Position numbers and translations under genes: made by a program
The notes under the pieces: model-generated
What the model was told of the DNA's origin: nothing
The model's input: the letters and a program-made list of their open reading frames with translations, nothing else
The model's database searches: none
Source of the DNA: Exiguobacterium indicum HHS 31
Lineage (GTDB): Bacteria; Bacillota; Bacilli; Exiguobacteriales; Exiguobacteriaceae
Assembly: GCF_001939065.1 (NCBI RefSeq)
Contig: NZ_MPSZ01000001.1
Location: 1,302,001-1,366,000, forward strand
DNA: 64,000 bases
Direction of reading: 5' to 3'
Shown here: one piece after another, positions 36,194-44,498 of the stretch
Position numbering within the stretch: position 1 is the first letter of the stretch
Layout: each line of letters starts with the position of its first letter

Positions 36194-36655
36194 ATGATTT
36201 TTCCGATTAACGGTAAAGTACGGCATCAGTTGACGATTGATCCGACAGTCTGGATCTTTGATGAACGAAAGGTGGAAATCGAGAAAATCGGTCAACCAGC
36301 CGACACAAGTGAACAAGAAGCGTACTACGCGAAAATGGGGGCTGCGTGGGATAAAGGCATCATGGAAGGCAGTCGTACGGATCACAATCGTCCGATGACA
36401 CGTGCTGAAAAAGAAGCCGCGCTTCAAGGGTCATTCGCCATGGCGCTTGCACCGTTCATCCGGAATGCCGAACTTTTACCAGATGCGATTGCTATTCGTT
36501 TTGAAGGCGAAGAAACGGTTGAACTTCCACTTGAGCAACTCGACGAAGTGTATCTGCAGTTCTCACAAGACGGCAAAGTATTAGCAGATGGACCCGTTCA
36601 TCTGTTACACGGACAACGGATCGTCAAATCCGTTCATACGGTTACCGTCATATAA
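36194..36655 (+). CDS. Conserved hypothetical protein of the yla region
   Basis: I cannot assign a function. The 153-aa soluble product begins IFPINGKVRHQLTIDPTVWIF and has a basic/acidic middle (EGSRTDHNRPMTRAEKEAA) and a beta-rich C-terminal half. It resembles Bacillales proteins near ylaK that are sometimes labelled peptidyl-prolyl isomerase, but no known PPIase motif is visible, so I do not adopt that label. An AGGGGG site precedes the ATG. It is convergent with ylaK. Confidence 0.6.
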   Translation: MIFPINGKVRHQLTIDPTVWIFDERKVEIEKIGQPADTSEQEAYYAKMGAAWDKGIMEGSRTDHNRPMTRAEKEAALQGSFAMALAPFIRNAELLPDAIAIRFEGEETVELPLEQLDEVYLQFSQDGKVLADGPVHLLHGQRIVKSVHTVTVI

Positions 36656-36657
36656 GG

Positions 36658-36696
36658 AAAACGTGGTGCGCCTGAATAGACGCACCACGTTTTTTC
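36658..36696. terminator. Bidirectional terminator between the 36194 gene and ylaK
   Basis: AAAACGTGGTGCG pairs with CGCACCACGTTTT (13-bp stem, 10-nt loop), followed by TTTTTT on the plus strand. Confidence 0.92.
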
Positions 36697-38011
36697 ATAG
36701 TAAATCGGCTGCGAGGCGCGCCAAGTTCGAGCGCTCCCCTTTGACGAGTTTGACGTGTCCCGTCATCTTCTCATTTTTAAGTCGTTCTACGGCGTAGGAT
36801 AAACCATTGGAATACTCATCTAGATACGGATGATCAATCTGTTGTGGATCCCCGACTAACACGATTTTCGAGTTTTCACCGACACGTGTCAAAATCGTCT
36901 TGACTTCATGTTTCGTCAAATTCTGCGCTTCATCGATGATGATGAATTGTCCCGGCATACTGCGTCCCCGGATATACGTTAAAGCTTCCAGTTGAATCGT
37001 CTTCATTCCGGCGAGAATGTTACCTAGTTCGTCTCCCGATCCCGTATTGAAAAGGTGTTCAAGGTTATCGTAGATGGGTTGCATCCACGGACGAAGCTTC
37101 TCTTCCATTTCACCCGGCAAGTAGCCGATATCGTTTCCCATCGGTACGACCGGACGAGCAACGACCAGTTTTTTATATTTATGCTCGTCTTCCACTTGCA
37201 GGAGACCCGCAGCGAGTGCAAGTAATGTTTTTCCGGTACCTGCCTTACCAACGAGTGTCACAAGTGGTACATCGTCACGTAATAATAACTCAAATGCCAT
37301 CCGTTGTTGGACGTTTCGTGGAATGACGCCCCAGACTTGATCGACATCGATCGAAAGTGCCCGAATGATTGGCAGGTTCTGATCAACGACGGCGATGGCT
37401 GAAGCTTTCGACATGTTACTTTTTAAGATGACGAACTCATTCGGTTGCACTTTTTCTGGCAAGACATCCACCGAAAGCCGTTTGTCCTGATAGAAGGCAT
37501 CAATATATTCCTGATCGACGGTCACTTCGATGAATCCTGTATAAAGACCGGTCAAATCAGCGATATGATCTGTCATATAATCTTCAGCGACTAATCCATA
37601 CGCATCCGCTTTGACGCGGACTAAGATATCTTTTGAGACGAGAATGACATCTCGTGGGGTCGCTTCGGTTTGTTGTTCCTGATGAATCGACCACGCCAGT
37701 TCAATGATCTTATTATCGTTCGATTCATGCGTAAACGGCGAACCTTCATGAATGGAGTCCCCAATATCGACGCGAAGAATACCGCCATTTCCGAGTGGTA
37801 CTCCCGCATGAAGCTGACCCGTTTCTCGTAATTGGTCTAAAATGCGAGCTGTTTCTCGTGCATTACGTCCAACCTCATCCATGTTGCGTTTTTTTCCATC
37901 TAGTTCTTCTAATACGATCGCTGGTATGACGACGTCGTGCTCCTGGAATTGGAAAAGAGAAAGTGGATCGTGAAGCATGACATTAGTATCAAGTACGTAT
38001 ATTTTTTTCAT
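36695..38011 (-). CDS. ylaK: PIN-PhoH family ATPase YlaK
   Basis: The 438-aa protein joins an N-terminal PIN domain (KIYVLDTNVMLHDP, with acidic residues expected of an RNA nuclease) to a C-terminal PhoH ATPase domain. The ATPase has Walker A GKAGTGKTLLA (about residue 240) and Walker B FIIIDEAQNLTKHE. PhoH2-type proteins act as ATP-dependent RNA helicase/nucleases in other bacteria; that function is inferred here. A gap precedes ylaL upstream on the same strand. Confidence 0.93.
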   Translation of the reverse strand: MKKIYVLDTNVMLHDPLSLFQFQEHDVVIPAIVLEELDGKKRNMDEVGRNARETARILDQLRETGQLHAGVPLGNGGILRVDIGDSIHEGSPFTHESNDNKIIELAWSIHQEQQTEATPRDVILVSKDILVRVKADAYGLVAEDYMTDHIADLTGLYTGFIEVTVDQEYIDAFYQDKRLSVDVLPEKVQPNEFVILKSNMSKASAIAVVDQNLPIIRALSIDVDQVWGVIPRNVQQRMAFELLLRDDVPLVTLVGKAGTGKTLLALAAGLLQVEDEHKYKKLVVARPVVPMGNDIGYLPGEMEEKLRPWMQPIYDNLEHLFNTGSGDELGNILAGMKTIQLEALTYIRGRSMPGQFIIIDEAQNLTKHEVKTILTRVGENSKIVLVGDPQQIDHPYLDEYSNGLSYAVERLKNEKMTGHVKLVKGERSNLARLAADLL

Positions 38012-38051
38012 TCCATCGTTCGCCCCTTTAGAGTCGAGTTTGTGATGAATG

Positions 38052-38504
38052 TTACGCTTTTAGGATGCGATGAACGAGTTGATCCAACCGTTCAGCTGCC
38101 TGTTCATCGTATGTTTTTTCGATAGTCGGTCGTTGTGTGACAGCTGCTCCGTAAAACAAGATGTCACGTACCTCCTCAACGCGTCCCTCATAAAAAGCGA
38201 GTGGCAACGGAAGGTCTTCTTGCGGCGTAAACGCCTTGACGTCCGTACACGTTAAGCTGTACGTCGACTGATCTGCAAAAAAGATCAATGTGAAGACCGG
38301 ATGTCCTCGTAATGTTTTAACGAGATGAGAATCTGCTTCGATTGTAAAACGAACCGTTTGCGAATCCGTCGCATGTACCCAACTGATTGCGTGTGTGATG
38401 GGCCAATGTTTGGATTGATCATGCGTAATCAAAAAAACAAGTGGTAATTGCGATAGTGCTTCTAGTTGATCTGAGTTGAGCTGTTGTTCAACTTTATTTG
38501 CCAT
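38052..38504 (-). CDS. ylaL: YlaL-like protein, possible flavin split-barrel fold
   Basis: The 150-aa protein occupies the ylaL position next to ylaK. The segment SKHWPITHAISWVHATDSQTVRFTIEADSHLVKTLRGHPVFTL, read in parts, has the alternating strands and the HLVKTLR turn expected of pyridoxamine-phosphate-oxidase-like FMN-binding split barrels. No substrate is known. It starts with ATG after AGAGGGGGTGA. Confidence 0.55.
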   Translation of the reverse strand: MANKVEQQLNSDQLEALSQLPLVFLITHDQSKHWPITHAISWVHATDSQTVRFTIEADSHLVKTLRGHPVFTLIFFADQSTYSLTCTDVKAFTPQEDLPLPLAFYEGRVEEVRDILFYGAAVTQRPTIEKTYDEQAAERLDQLVHRILKA

Positions 38505-38564
38505 GACATCACCCCCTCTACGACTTAGTGATGATATTTCGAGATATACTTCTCGTTTCCCTTT

Positions 38565-38593
38565 TTTACATCTGAATAATCTTCTAATATGAT
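38565..38593 (+). promoter_or_regulatory. Sigma-A-type promoter of ylaI
   Basis: TTTACA (38565-38570), 17 bp, TATGAT (38588-38593), about 29 bp before the ylaI ATG. Confidence 0.68.
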
Positions 38594-38621
38594 ATACTAA
38601 GAAAAAAAGGGAGGACCTGGC

Positions 38622-38825
38622 ATGCGAGTGAAATGTACGATTTGCGATAAGCGTGAAACGATTGATGATTGGTCCTTCACGGCGAAGCGATTACGCAATA
38701 AACCTGTTCGTGTCCACATTTGTGATGAATGTCGATCACGCGTAGAAGAACGGACACTTGAACGCCACGCTTCTGGGCAATTCCATCTATACCCGACTTG
38801 GGAAACGAAACGAAAACACTGGTAA
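38622..38825 (+). CDS. ylaI: YlaI family zinc-ribbon-like protein (DUF2197)
   Basis: The 67-aa basic protein has two CxxC pairs (CTIC and CDEC) that could bind zinc, and the YlaI pattern CDKRETIDDWSFTAKRLRNKP then TLERHASGQFHLY. Its function is unknown. It has its own promoter and terminator and an AGGGAGG site. Confidence 0.88.
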   Translation: MRVKCTICDKRETIDDWSFTAKRLRNKPVRVHICDECRSRVEERTLERHASGQFHLYPTWETKRKHW

Positions 38826-38827
38826 AC

Positions 38828-38863
38828 AAAAGGTCTGCGGGGAAATTCCCTGACAGACCTTTT
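38828..38863. terminator. Terminator shared by ylaI and the PQQ dehydrogenase gene
   Basis: AAAAGGTCTG pairs with CAGACCTTTT, with an inner GGGAA/TTCCC stem. It lies between the convergent genes. Confidence 0.88.
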
Positions 38864-38868
38864 ATTGT

Positions 38869-39966
38869 TCATCGATTGATACGAACGAGTCGATCATCAT
38901 CTGCCGATGGATTCCCTCTTCCGTCCGTATTATTTGTAATATAGTAAATCGATGTCTCGTCAATCCAGACATCTCGAATCCGACCTTGATTTTCGACGAT
39001 CGTCTTGACTTGCTTCGTCTCTAGATCGATGGTTTGTAATCGTTGTCCGACAAGTGTTGCAAAATAAAGTGTATTCTCTGCCGTTGCAACTCCACTTGGT
39101 GCAACAGATTGTTCTCCTACTTCATACCACGGCGTCACCAGTCCATCTGCTTGTTCTTTCCCTTCAATCGTCGGCCATCCATAATTCTTTTGTTCGATTC
39201 GGTTGATTTCATCGTGCCCACTTTGCCCATGTTCGCTTGCATACAGTTGATCATCGACGAAAACAAGTCCTTGTGGATTCCGGTGACCGAGACTGTAGAC
39301 GTATCCTTTTTGATTCCCCTCGAACGGTTTCCCTTCAGATGTGATACGTAAAATCTTTCCTGCCAACGAATCAAAGTCTTGCGCCAGTTCGGGATTCGCT
39401 GCGTCTCCTGCTGTGACGTAGAGCGCGCCCTCAGGTCCCCACTCCAGTCGTCCCCCGTTATGAATCGTCGCTCCGGGAATATCATCGAGTAAGACACGTT
39501 CTTCCGTCCACTGATCACCCTCTTCTTTTATCGCGATGACGCGATTTGTCGCTTGTCCTTGTTTGGCGTACGTATGGTAGACGTATGCCGTCTGATTGTC
39601 CTTAAAATCAGGATCAAGTACCATTCCAAGCAATCCACCTTCTCCTTCAGCGAGGACATCCTCTTTCAGCTGAAGGCACATCCGTTCATAATCATCTTTT
39701 TCTCCTTTGACAATCGTTCCTTCTCGTTCCGTGATGTAAAATACCTCTCCTTCTCGGACAATATTCCACGGAGCGTTTAGTTCTTTAAATACGACACCTT
39801 CTTGTGCTTGAGATGATTGCGTCGCTTCTTGATCACCTGAATCCTGTTGATTGTTTTCTTGTGTCGTCTGATTCGTTTCCTCTGTTGACGATTCTTCTGA
39901 CGTTTGTGTACAACCCATCAGAATACCCGCTAACAGGAGGGGTGATATGACATACTTGATCTTCAA
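38869..39966 (-). CDS. Lipoprotein PQQ-dependent sugar dehydrogenase family
   Basis: The 365-aa protein has a lipoprotein signal (GILMGCTQT) and a low-complexity S/T/E/Q spacer (about residues 23-50). A six-bladed beta-propeller of the soluble glucose/sorbosone dehydrogenase family follows. Motifs are TIHNGGRLEWGPEGALYVTAGD, YSLGHRNPQGLVF and ASEHGQSGHDEINRIEQKNYGWP, which place the PQQ/Ca-binding loops. The substrate is unknown and may be an aldose. Many Bacillota lack PQQ synthesis, so the cofactor may be scavenged or the propeller may do something else. It is inserted between ylaI and ylaH. Confidence 0.85.
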   Translation of the reverse strand: MKIKYVISPLLLAGILMGCTQTSEESSTEETNQTTQENNQQDSGDQEATQSSQAQEGVVFKELNAPWNIVREGEVFYITEREGTIVKGEKDDYERMCLQLKEDVLAEGEGGLLGMVLDPDFKDNQTAYVYHTYAKQGQATNRVIAIKEEGDQWTEERVLLDDIPGATIHNGGRLEWGPEGALYVTAGDAANPELAQDFDSLAGKILRITSEGKPFEGNQKGYVYSLGHRNPQGLVFVDDQLYASEHGQSGHDEINRIEQKNYGWPTIEGKEQADGLVTPWYEVGEQSVAPSGVATAENTLYFATLVGQRLQTIDLETKQVKTIVENQGRIRDVWIDETSIYYITNNTDGRGNPSADDDRLVRINR

Positions 39967-40031
39967 TGTTTTCTCCCCCTTTTAGTATTCTAGTTCCCGC
40001 TACGCTTTAAATCATGCATCTGAATTGGCTC

Positions 40032-40069
40032 AAAAAAAGAACGAACCTCCGAAGAGATTCGTTCTTTTG
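40032..40069 (-). terminator. Terminator of typA-ylaH
   Basis: AAAGAACGAA pairs with TTCGTTCTTT, and the minus strand ends in TTTTTTTG. It lies 19 bp after ylaH. Confidence 0.85.
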
Positions 40070-40087
40070 ATTCATGACATGCTTCCG

Positions 40088-40441
40088 TCAAGAAGCTGTC
40101 CGTTCACGTTCACGCTTGACCATCCACATCCGGAAGCGATAAATACCAAGTACAAAGACCATCGCAAGGAGTACTTCAGGAATTGGCCATGTCCAGAAGA
40201 CAAGCGTCAATGCTGCCGAGAAGACGGCGAGCAAGAGATAGACGATCAGTGATTTCCACCATGCTAGTTCCTTAGCAAATCCTAACTTAAAGACGACAAG
40301 TGTCAAGATGACGACGGTAATCATTAAAGGATAAAATCCCGCTTCGATGTTATTCGGATCACTTCCGATACCGAGAAGTTTCGCGATGAACGGAATATCG
40401 TATTTCGAGAAATCAGAAGCAACGGCAGCTTGTGCATTCAT
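40088..40441 (-). CDS. ylaH: YlaH-like membrane protein
   Basis: The 117-aa product has two or three transmembrane helices (about residues 32-50, 58-78 and 84-102) and a basic C-terminus. It fits the YlaH family, found downstream of typA in Bacillales. The reading LLGIGSDPNNIEAGFYPLM precedes the first helix. Function unknown. It follows typA by 26 bp. Confidence 0.8.
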   Translation of the reverse strand: MNAQAAVASDFSKYDIPFIAKLLGIGSDPNNIEAGFYPLMITVVILTLVVFKLGFAKELAWWKSLIVYLLLAVFSAALTLVFWTWPIPEVLLAMVFVLGIYRFRMWMVKRERERTAS

Positions 40442-40467
40442 TGCCAGTCCCCCTATTCGTTCAAGAC

Positions 40468-42315
40468 TTAATCTTTACCTAGACGACGACGTTTTTCTTG
40501 CTTTTCACGTTCGTTTTTGTTCAAGACTTGTTTACGGAGACGAACCGATTGTGGTGTGATTTCACAGTACTCATCTTCGTTCAAGAATGTCAACGACTCT
40601 TCAAGTGAGAAGACACGTGGACGTTTAAGAACGTTTGTTGAGTCTTTTGCAGATGCACGCATGTTCGTTAATTGTTTTGCTTTAACGACGTTGACAGCGA
40701 GATCGACATCACGGTTACATTCGCCGATGATCATACCTTCGTATACTTCAATACCAGGCTCGATGAAGATCGTTCCGCGGTCTTCAAGAGCTGAGATCGC
40801 GTAAGCAGTTGCTTTACCTGTTTCGATTGAGACCATAACACCACTACGACGTCCACCGATATCCGCTTGGATGAACGGACGGTATTCTTCGAATGTGTGG
40901 TTCATGATTCCGTATCCGCGTGTAGCAGAAAGGAATTCGTTACGGTAACCGATCAAACCACGTGAAGGAACGATGAATTCCATTTTTGTTTGACCGTTGT
41001 CCATTGTTTGCATGTTCGTCAATTCACCTTTGCGGAGACCGATCGATTCCATGACAGAACCTGTGTACTCTTCTGGTGTATCAATGACGACGCGTTCGAA
41101 TGGCTCGACTTTGACGCCTTCTTCTTCTTTGATGATTACTTGCGGTTTCGATACTTGAATTTCGTATCCTTCACGGCGCATGTTTTCGATCAAGATCCCG
41201 AGGTGAAGTTCCCCACGACCAGAAACGATCCAGCGGTCCGGTGAATCTGTGTTTTCGATGCGAAGTGAAACGTCTGTTTCGAGTTCTTTTTCAAGACGCT
41301 CTTCGATTTTACGTGAAGTAACGAGATCCCCTTCACGACCAGCGAATGGCGAGTTGTTGACGATGAATGTCATTTGAAGCGTTGGCTCATCGATACGTAA
41401 TAATGGGAGTGGATCAACGTGTGAAGTTGGGCAAACCGTCTCACCGACGTTGATATCTTCCATACCAGCGATCGCGATCAAATCTCCAGCTTTTGCTGTT
41501 TCGATTTCGACACGTTTTAGACCGAAGTAACCGAACAACTTCGTAACACGGAAGTTCTTCGTTGAACCATCAAGTTTTGAAAGCGAAACGCTATCGCCAA
41601 CTTTGATTTCTCCACGGAAGACACGACCGACACCGATCCGTCCGAGGTAGTTATCATAGTCAAGCATCGTCACTTGGAACTGAAGTGGCTCCATTGTGTT
41701 ATCGACAGGTGCTGGTGTGTGCTCAAGAATTAAATCAAGAACGTTTGTGATTGTATCTTCTTGTTTCTCTAATTCAGGTTCAAACGAACTTGAGCCGTTG
41801 ACTGCCGATGCATAAACGACTGGGAATTCGAGTTGATCTTCGTCAGCTCCGAGGTCGATCAAGAGATCAACGACTTCGTCGACGACTTCAAGAGGACGGA
41901 CCATCGGTTTGTCAATTTTGTTGACGACGACGATTGGTTGAAGTCCTTGCTCGAGTGCTTTTTTCAAAACGAAGCGTGTTTGTGGCATACAGCCTTCACG
42001 TGCATCGACGACGAGGATGACGCCATCAACCATACGCATGATCCGCTCAACTTCTCCACCGAAATCGGCGTGTCCTGGCGTATCAACGATGTTGATGCGT
42101 GTGTTTTTGTAGTCAATTGCAGTGTTTTTCGCAAGAATCGTGATTCCACGTTCCCGCTCGATGTCATTTGAGTCCATTGCGCGTTCTTCGACTTGTTCGT
42201 TCGTACGGAACGTACCAGACTGTTTTAAAAGCTCATCGACTAATGTTGTTTTACCATGGTCAACGTGGGCGATGATCGCAACGTTGCGTAAATCATTTCG
42301 TACTAATGTTGTCAT
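40468..42315 (-). CDS. typA: Ribosome-binding GTPase TypA/BipA
   Basis: TypA is a translational GTPase linked to 50S assembly and growth at low temperature. The 615-aa protein has EF-G-like order: G domain ([15 protein letters not shown] at about 17; GITI switch; [22 protein letters not shown]), domain II, then domains III and V and the BipA-specific C-terminus with [22 protein letters not shown] at 42315 is chosen over a codon eight earlier because AGAGGT is spaced correctly. An extended -10 lies upstream. Confidence 0.96.
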   Translation of the reverse strand: MTTLVRNDLRNVAIIAHVDHGKTTLVDELLKQSGTFRTNEQVEERAMDSNDIERERGITILAKNTAIDYKNTRINIVDTPGHADFGGEVERIMRMVDGVILVVDAREGCMPQTRFVLKKALEQGLQPIVVVNKIDKPMVRPLEVVDEVVDLLIDLGADEDQLEFPVVYASAVNGSSSFEPELEKQEDTITNVLDLILEHTPAPVDNTMEPLQFQVTMLDYDNYLGRIGVGRVFRGEIKVGDSVSLSKLDGSTKNFRVTKLFGYFGLKRVEIETAKAGDLIAIAGMEDINVGETVCPTSHVDPLPLLRIDEPTLQMTFIVNNSPFAGREGDLVTSRKIEERLEKELETDVSLRIENTDSPDRWIVSGRGELHLGILIENMRREGYEIQVSKPQVIIKEEEGVKVEPFERVVIDTPEEYTGSVMESIGLRKGELTNMQTMDNGQTKMEFIVPSRGLIGYRNEFLSATRGYGIMNHTFEEYRPFIQADIGGRRSGVMVSIETGKATAYAISALEDRGTIFIEPGIEVYEGMIIGECNRDVDLAVNVVKAKQLTNMRASAKDSTNVLKRPRVFSLEESLTFLNEDEYCEITPQSVRLRKQVLNKNEREKQEKRRRLGKD

Positions 42316-42376
42316 AGGTGTGTACCTCTTTCTATTCATTTAAATAAATCTTATCATACTTTCGGTCAACTTTAAG

Positions 42377-42385
42377 AGTATAGCA
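42377..42385 (-). promoter_or_regulatory. Extended -10 promoter of typA
   Basis: The minus strand reads TGC-TATACT. A TTGCCA lies 19 bp further upstream, slightly too far. A second candidate TATGAT is nearer the gene. Confidence 0.45.
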
Positions 42386-42500
42386 CAGGTAGAGTCCTAA
42401 TTGGCAATGACTAAGATTCGACATCACTCCGAAAGCCTTTTCATTATCCTTCATTCACGCTACACTGTTAACGTACTCACGGGTAGAGGGGGAAAAGAAC

Positions 42501-42671
42501 ATGCGCCTGCTATTTTTATTACTAGCCATGCTTGCCGTAGGATCCATGGCAGCCATCGGCATCTTCATCGCGGAACAAAACGTACCGATGACGATCGCCT
42601 CTGTCATCTTAATGATTGTTGCGATGGGTGCCGGGTTCGTTTTAAAAGCACGTTTACGAAAACAAGCATGA
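42501..42671 (+). CDS. ylaF: YlaF-like small membrane protein (DUF5325)
   Basis: The 56-aa product (MRLLFLLLAMLAVGSMAAIG start, KARLRKQA end) has two transmembrane helices and a basic tail. It has a strong GAGGGGG Shine-Dalgarno. It lies divergent from typA, as ylaF borders typA in B. subtilis. Confidence 0.78.
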   Translation: MRLLFLLLAMLAVGSMAAIGIFIAEQNVPMTIASVILMIVAMGAGFVLKARLRKQA

Positions 42672-42673
42672 AC

Positions 42674-42713
42674 AAAAAGGTTCCTTTCGTTCAAGACGAA
42701 AGAAACCTTTTTT
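42674..42713. terminator. Bidirectional terminator between ylaF and the IMPase gene
   Basis: AAAAAGGTT-CTTTCGT pairs with ACGAAAG-AACCTTTTTT with a 5-nt loop. Confidence 0.9.
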
Positions 42714-43498
42714 CAATCCTCTTGTGTTTGTACGAATGTCAACACATCTTCAACGAACGTCTGGCTCCCTGCTAGCACACTCGTTTGTTCGAGAAATGAC
42801 ATCGATTCACCTGTGATTGTTCCGACACGCCCACCGACCTCTTCAATCAATAACTGACCGGCTGCGTAATCCCAAGGCATATTACGCATCGTGATATACC
42901 CGTCAACACGCCCTGCAGCTGTCCATGCGAGTTCAAGTGATGCTGCACCGATTGCTCGTACACCTACCGCGTGTCGTACGAGTGGCGCAAGACGATCCGT
43001 ATTGATCCGGCGATTTGGTGTCACCCAGGTCGCGTTCATACAGATGATTGCTTCTTTAACACTCCGCTCCTCGATTTGTGGTAATCGTATGCCGTTTTGA
43101 TAAGCACCATGCCCTTTGATGACATGGAACAACTCGTCCGCCATGACATCGTAGACGAATCCATAACGTAACTCACCATCTATCATGATCGCAATCGAGA
43201 TGGCAAACATTCGTTTTTGACGGATAAAGTTCATCGTTCCATCAATCGGATCAACGAACCAGATCGTGCCTTCGAGTGTATCGGGTCGAGCGATTCGCCC
43301 TTCTTCCCCATAAATATGATGATTCGGATAGCGATCTAAAATACCTTGAATCAATAAATCCTCGACGGCTTGATCAATCTCTGTCACTAAATCGCTTTTT
43401 CCGGTTTTTTGTTCGACGTGATACGAACCATCAATTTTTTCGCGAATGTACTTTCCCGCTCGTTTGATCAAATCTATCGCATCCAACTCAATCTGCAT
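42713..43498 (-). CDS. yktC: Inositol-monophosphatase family phosphatase (YktC)
   Basis: The 261-aa protein is a Mg-dependent, lithium-sensitive-fold phosphatase. The metal-binding motifs are IYGEEG, WFVDPIDGTMNF and AGRVDGYITMRNMPWDYAAG. Family members act on inositol-1-phosphate, NADP or other small phosphates, so the substrate is not fixed. The ATG follows an AAGGAGTGAAC site. It matches the position of B. subtilis yktC. Confidence 0.9.
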   Translation of the reverse strand: MQIELDAIDLIKRAGKYIREKIDGSYHVEQKTGKSDLVTEIDQAVEDLLIQGILDRYPNHHIYGEEGRIARPDTLEGTIWFVDPIDGTMNFIRQKRMFAISIAIMIDGELRYGFVYDVMADELFHVIKGHGAYQNGIRLPQIEERSVKEAIICMNATWVTPNRRINTDRLAPLVRHAVGVRAIGAASLELAWTAAGRVDGYITMRNMPWDYAAGQLLIEEVGGRVGTITGESMSFLEQTSVLAGSQTFVEDVLTFVQTQED

Positions 43499-43542
43499 TT
43501 GAGTTCACTCCTTCATCGTAGTTTCCAGCTTCTTCTATAGTA

Positions 43543-43577
43543 ACAAAAAAAGAAAACCAGCGAACAGCTCGCTGGTT
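43543..43577 (-). terminator. Terminator of the YkzI-like gene
   Basis: AACCAGCGA (43555-43563) pairs with TCGCTGGTT (43569-43577), with TTTTCTTTTTTT on the minus strand. Confidence 0.85.
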
Positions 43578-43622
43578 GAAGAGTTGATATTTTATTATAA
43601 GGTAGAGATCGGAACGTTGAAA

Positions 43623-43811
43623 TCAAGCTTCAAGACGTACCATCTCTTGACGATATTTTTCGAGGCGCTCTTTACTTGCGCCAACAGCTTCTGCGTCACT
43701 TGCCACCATCGCATCGTGTAATGTAGCAAGCTCATAATCGATTTCGAGACGCAATACAGGAATGCGTTTTTCTGCATCTTTTCTCTTGTATGCTTCTATC
43801 ACTTGTTTCAC
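43623..43811 (-). CDS. Small helical protein, possibly YkzI
   Basis: The 62-aa protein (starting MKQVIEAYKRKDAEKRI) is predicted helical, with charged heptad-like spacing and no signal. B. subtilis ykzI lies at the same place, between yktB and yktC, and is similar in size, but I cannot confirm homology. GTG at 43811 has AAGGAGT 9 nt upstream. It has a good sigma-A promoter with an inverted repeat around the -10. Confidence 0.6.
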   Translation of the reverse strand: MKQVIEAYKRKDAEKRIPVLRLEIDYELATLHDAMVASDAEAVGASKERLEKYRQEMVRLEA

Positions 43812-43879
43812 AGTAACCACACTCCTTCGCGGGATAAACAGAGGTTTAATTTGTCAGACAATTGCGACTTATTAGTGGA

Positions 43880-43904
43880 TTGAATCTATAATAGTACGAT
43901 TCAA
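43880..43904. repeat. Inverted repeat spanning the -10 of the YkzI-like gene
   Basis: TTGAATC (43880-43886) and GATTCAA (43898-43904) flank 11 bp that include the -10 hexamer. This geometry suggests a repressor operator; no known regulator motif is recognised. Confidence 0.5.
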
Positions 43905-43916
43905 CTTAGATGTAAA
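43888..43916 (-). promoter_or_regulatory. Sigma-A promoter of the YkzI-like gene
   Basis: On the minus strand TTTACA (43911-43916) and TATTAT (43888-43893) are 17 bp apart, about 70 bp before the start codon. Confidence 0.65.
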
Positions 43917-44041
43917 GCATCTAATTTTAAAAAATACAGTTTCACATATTTGTAAGGCCAACGTCTTGTATGTAGTATATAGCCGCTTCCTTTCCACTTT
44001 AAACAAATGTTGATCATTTCCCGCACATTTCCAGTCGGATT

Positions 44042-44083
44042 AAAAGATAAGACTCCTACGCGATCGCATAGGAGTCTTATCTT
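44042..44083 (-). terminator. Terminator of yktA
   Basis: A perfect 15-bp inverted repeat, AAGATAAGACTCCTA with TAGGAGTCTTATCTT, and a 10-nt loop. On the minus strand it is followed by TTAAT, with a modest U-run. It lies 10 bp after yktA. Confidence 0.8.
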
Positions 44084-44093
44084 CATGATCCAA

Positions 44094-44366
44094 TTATTTC
44101 TTCATACGAACAATCGGTTCTTCCTGACGTTTTGCTTGTTGCATCGTCCGATAACTCGAGCAACCGGTCTCTTCCATATAAAACTGATCCCACTGTTTTT
44201 CCTCGGATTTCGAGGTGACGATTTGCTTGAATTCACGATACGCTTCGAGCAATCGTTGTCGTTCAACACCTGTCTCATACGCTTGCTCGACTAAATTAAA
44301 GAAGTCGATGACTTTCACGATTTCTTCAGTCGACCAATCGGAATTGAGCGGATAATTCAATGCCAT
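44094..44366 (-). CDS. yktA: YktA (UPF0223 family)
   Basis: The 90-aa protein matches UPF0223: NYPLNSDWSTEEIVKVIDFF, EQAYETGVERQRLLEAYREFKQIV and SEEKQWDQFYMEETGCSSYRTM. Function unknown. Of two adjacent ATG codons (44369 and 44366), the second has the better distance to AAGGAAG. Confidence 0.9.
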   Translation of the reverse strand: MALNYPLNSDWSTEEIVKVIDFFNLVEQAYETGVERQRLLEAYREFKQIVTSKSEEKQWDQFYMEETGCSSYRTMQQAKRQEEPIVRMKK

Positions 44367-44423
44367 CATTCCCACTTCCTTTCTGCTCTTTTCTATTTTA
44401 CACGGAAAAGAAGCATAAAACAG

Positions 44424-44451
44424 TTGCAACCGTCCGAAAACTTGTTATAGT
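44424..44451 (+). promoter_or_regulatory. Promoter of speA
   Basis: TTGCAA, 16 bp, TATAGT with a TGT extension, about 48 bp before the speA start. Confidence 0.6.
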
Positions 44452-44498
44452 TAGCTTGTTTGATTGTATTTTTATTCGGTTTTAAGGGGGGAAATCTG

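Noticed and set aside
43901-44086. 61-aa minus-strand frame between yktA and the YkzI-like gene
   Set aside because: It includes the yktA terminator and the promoter of the next gene; no ribosome-binding site.
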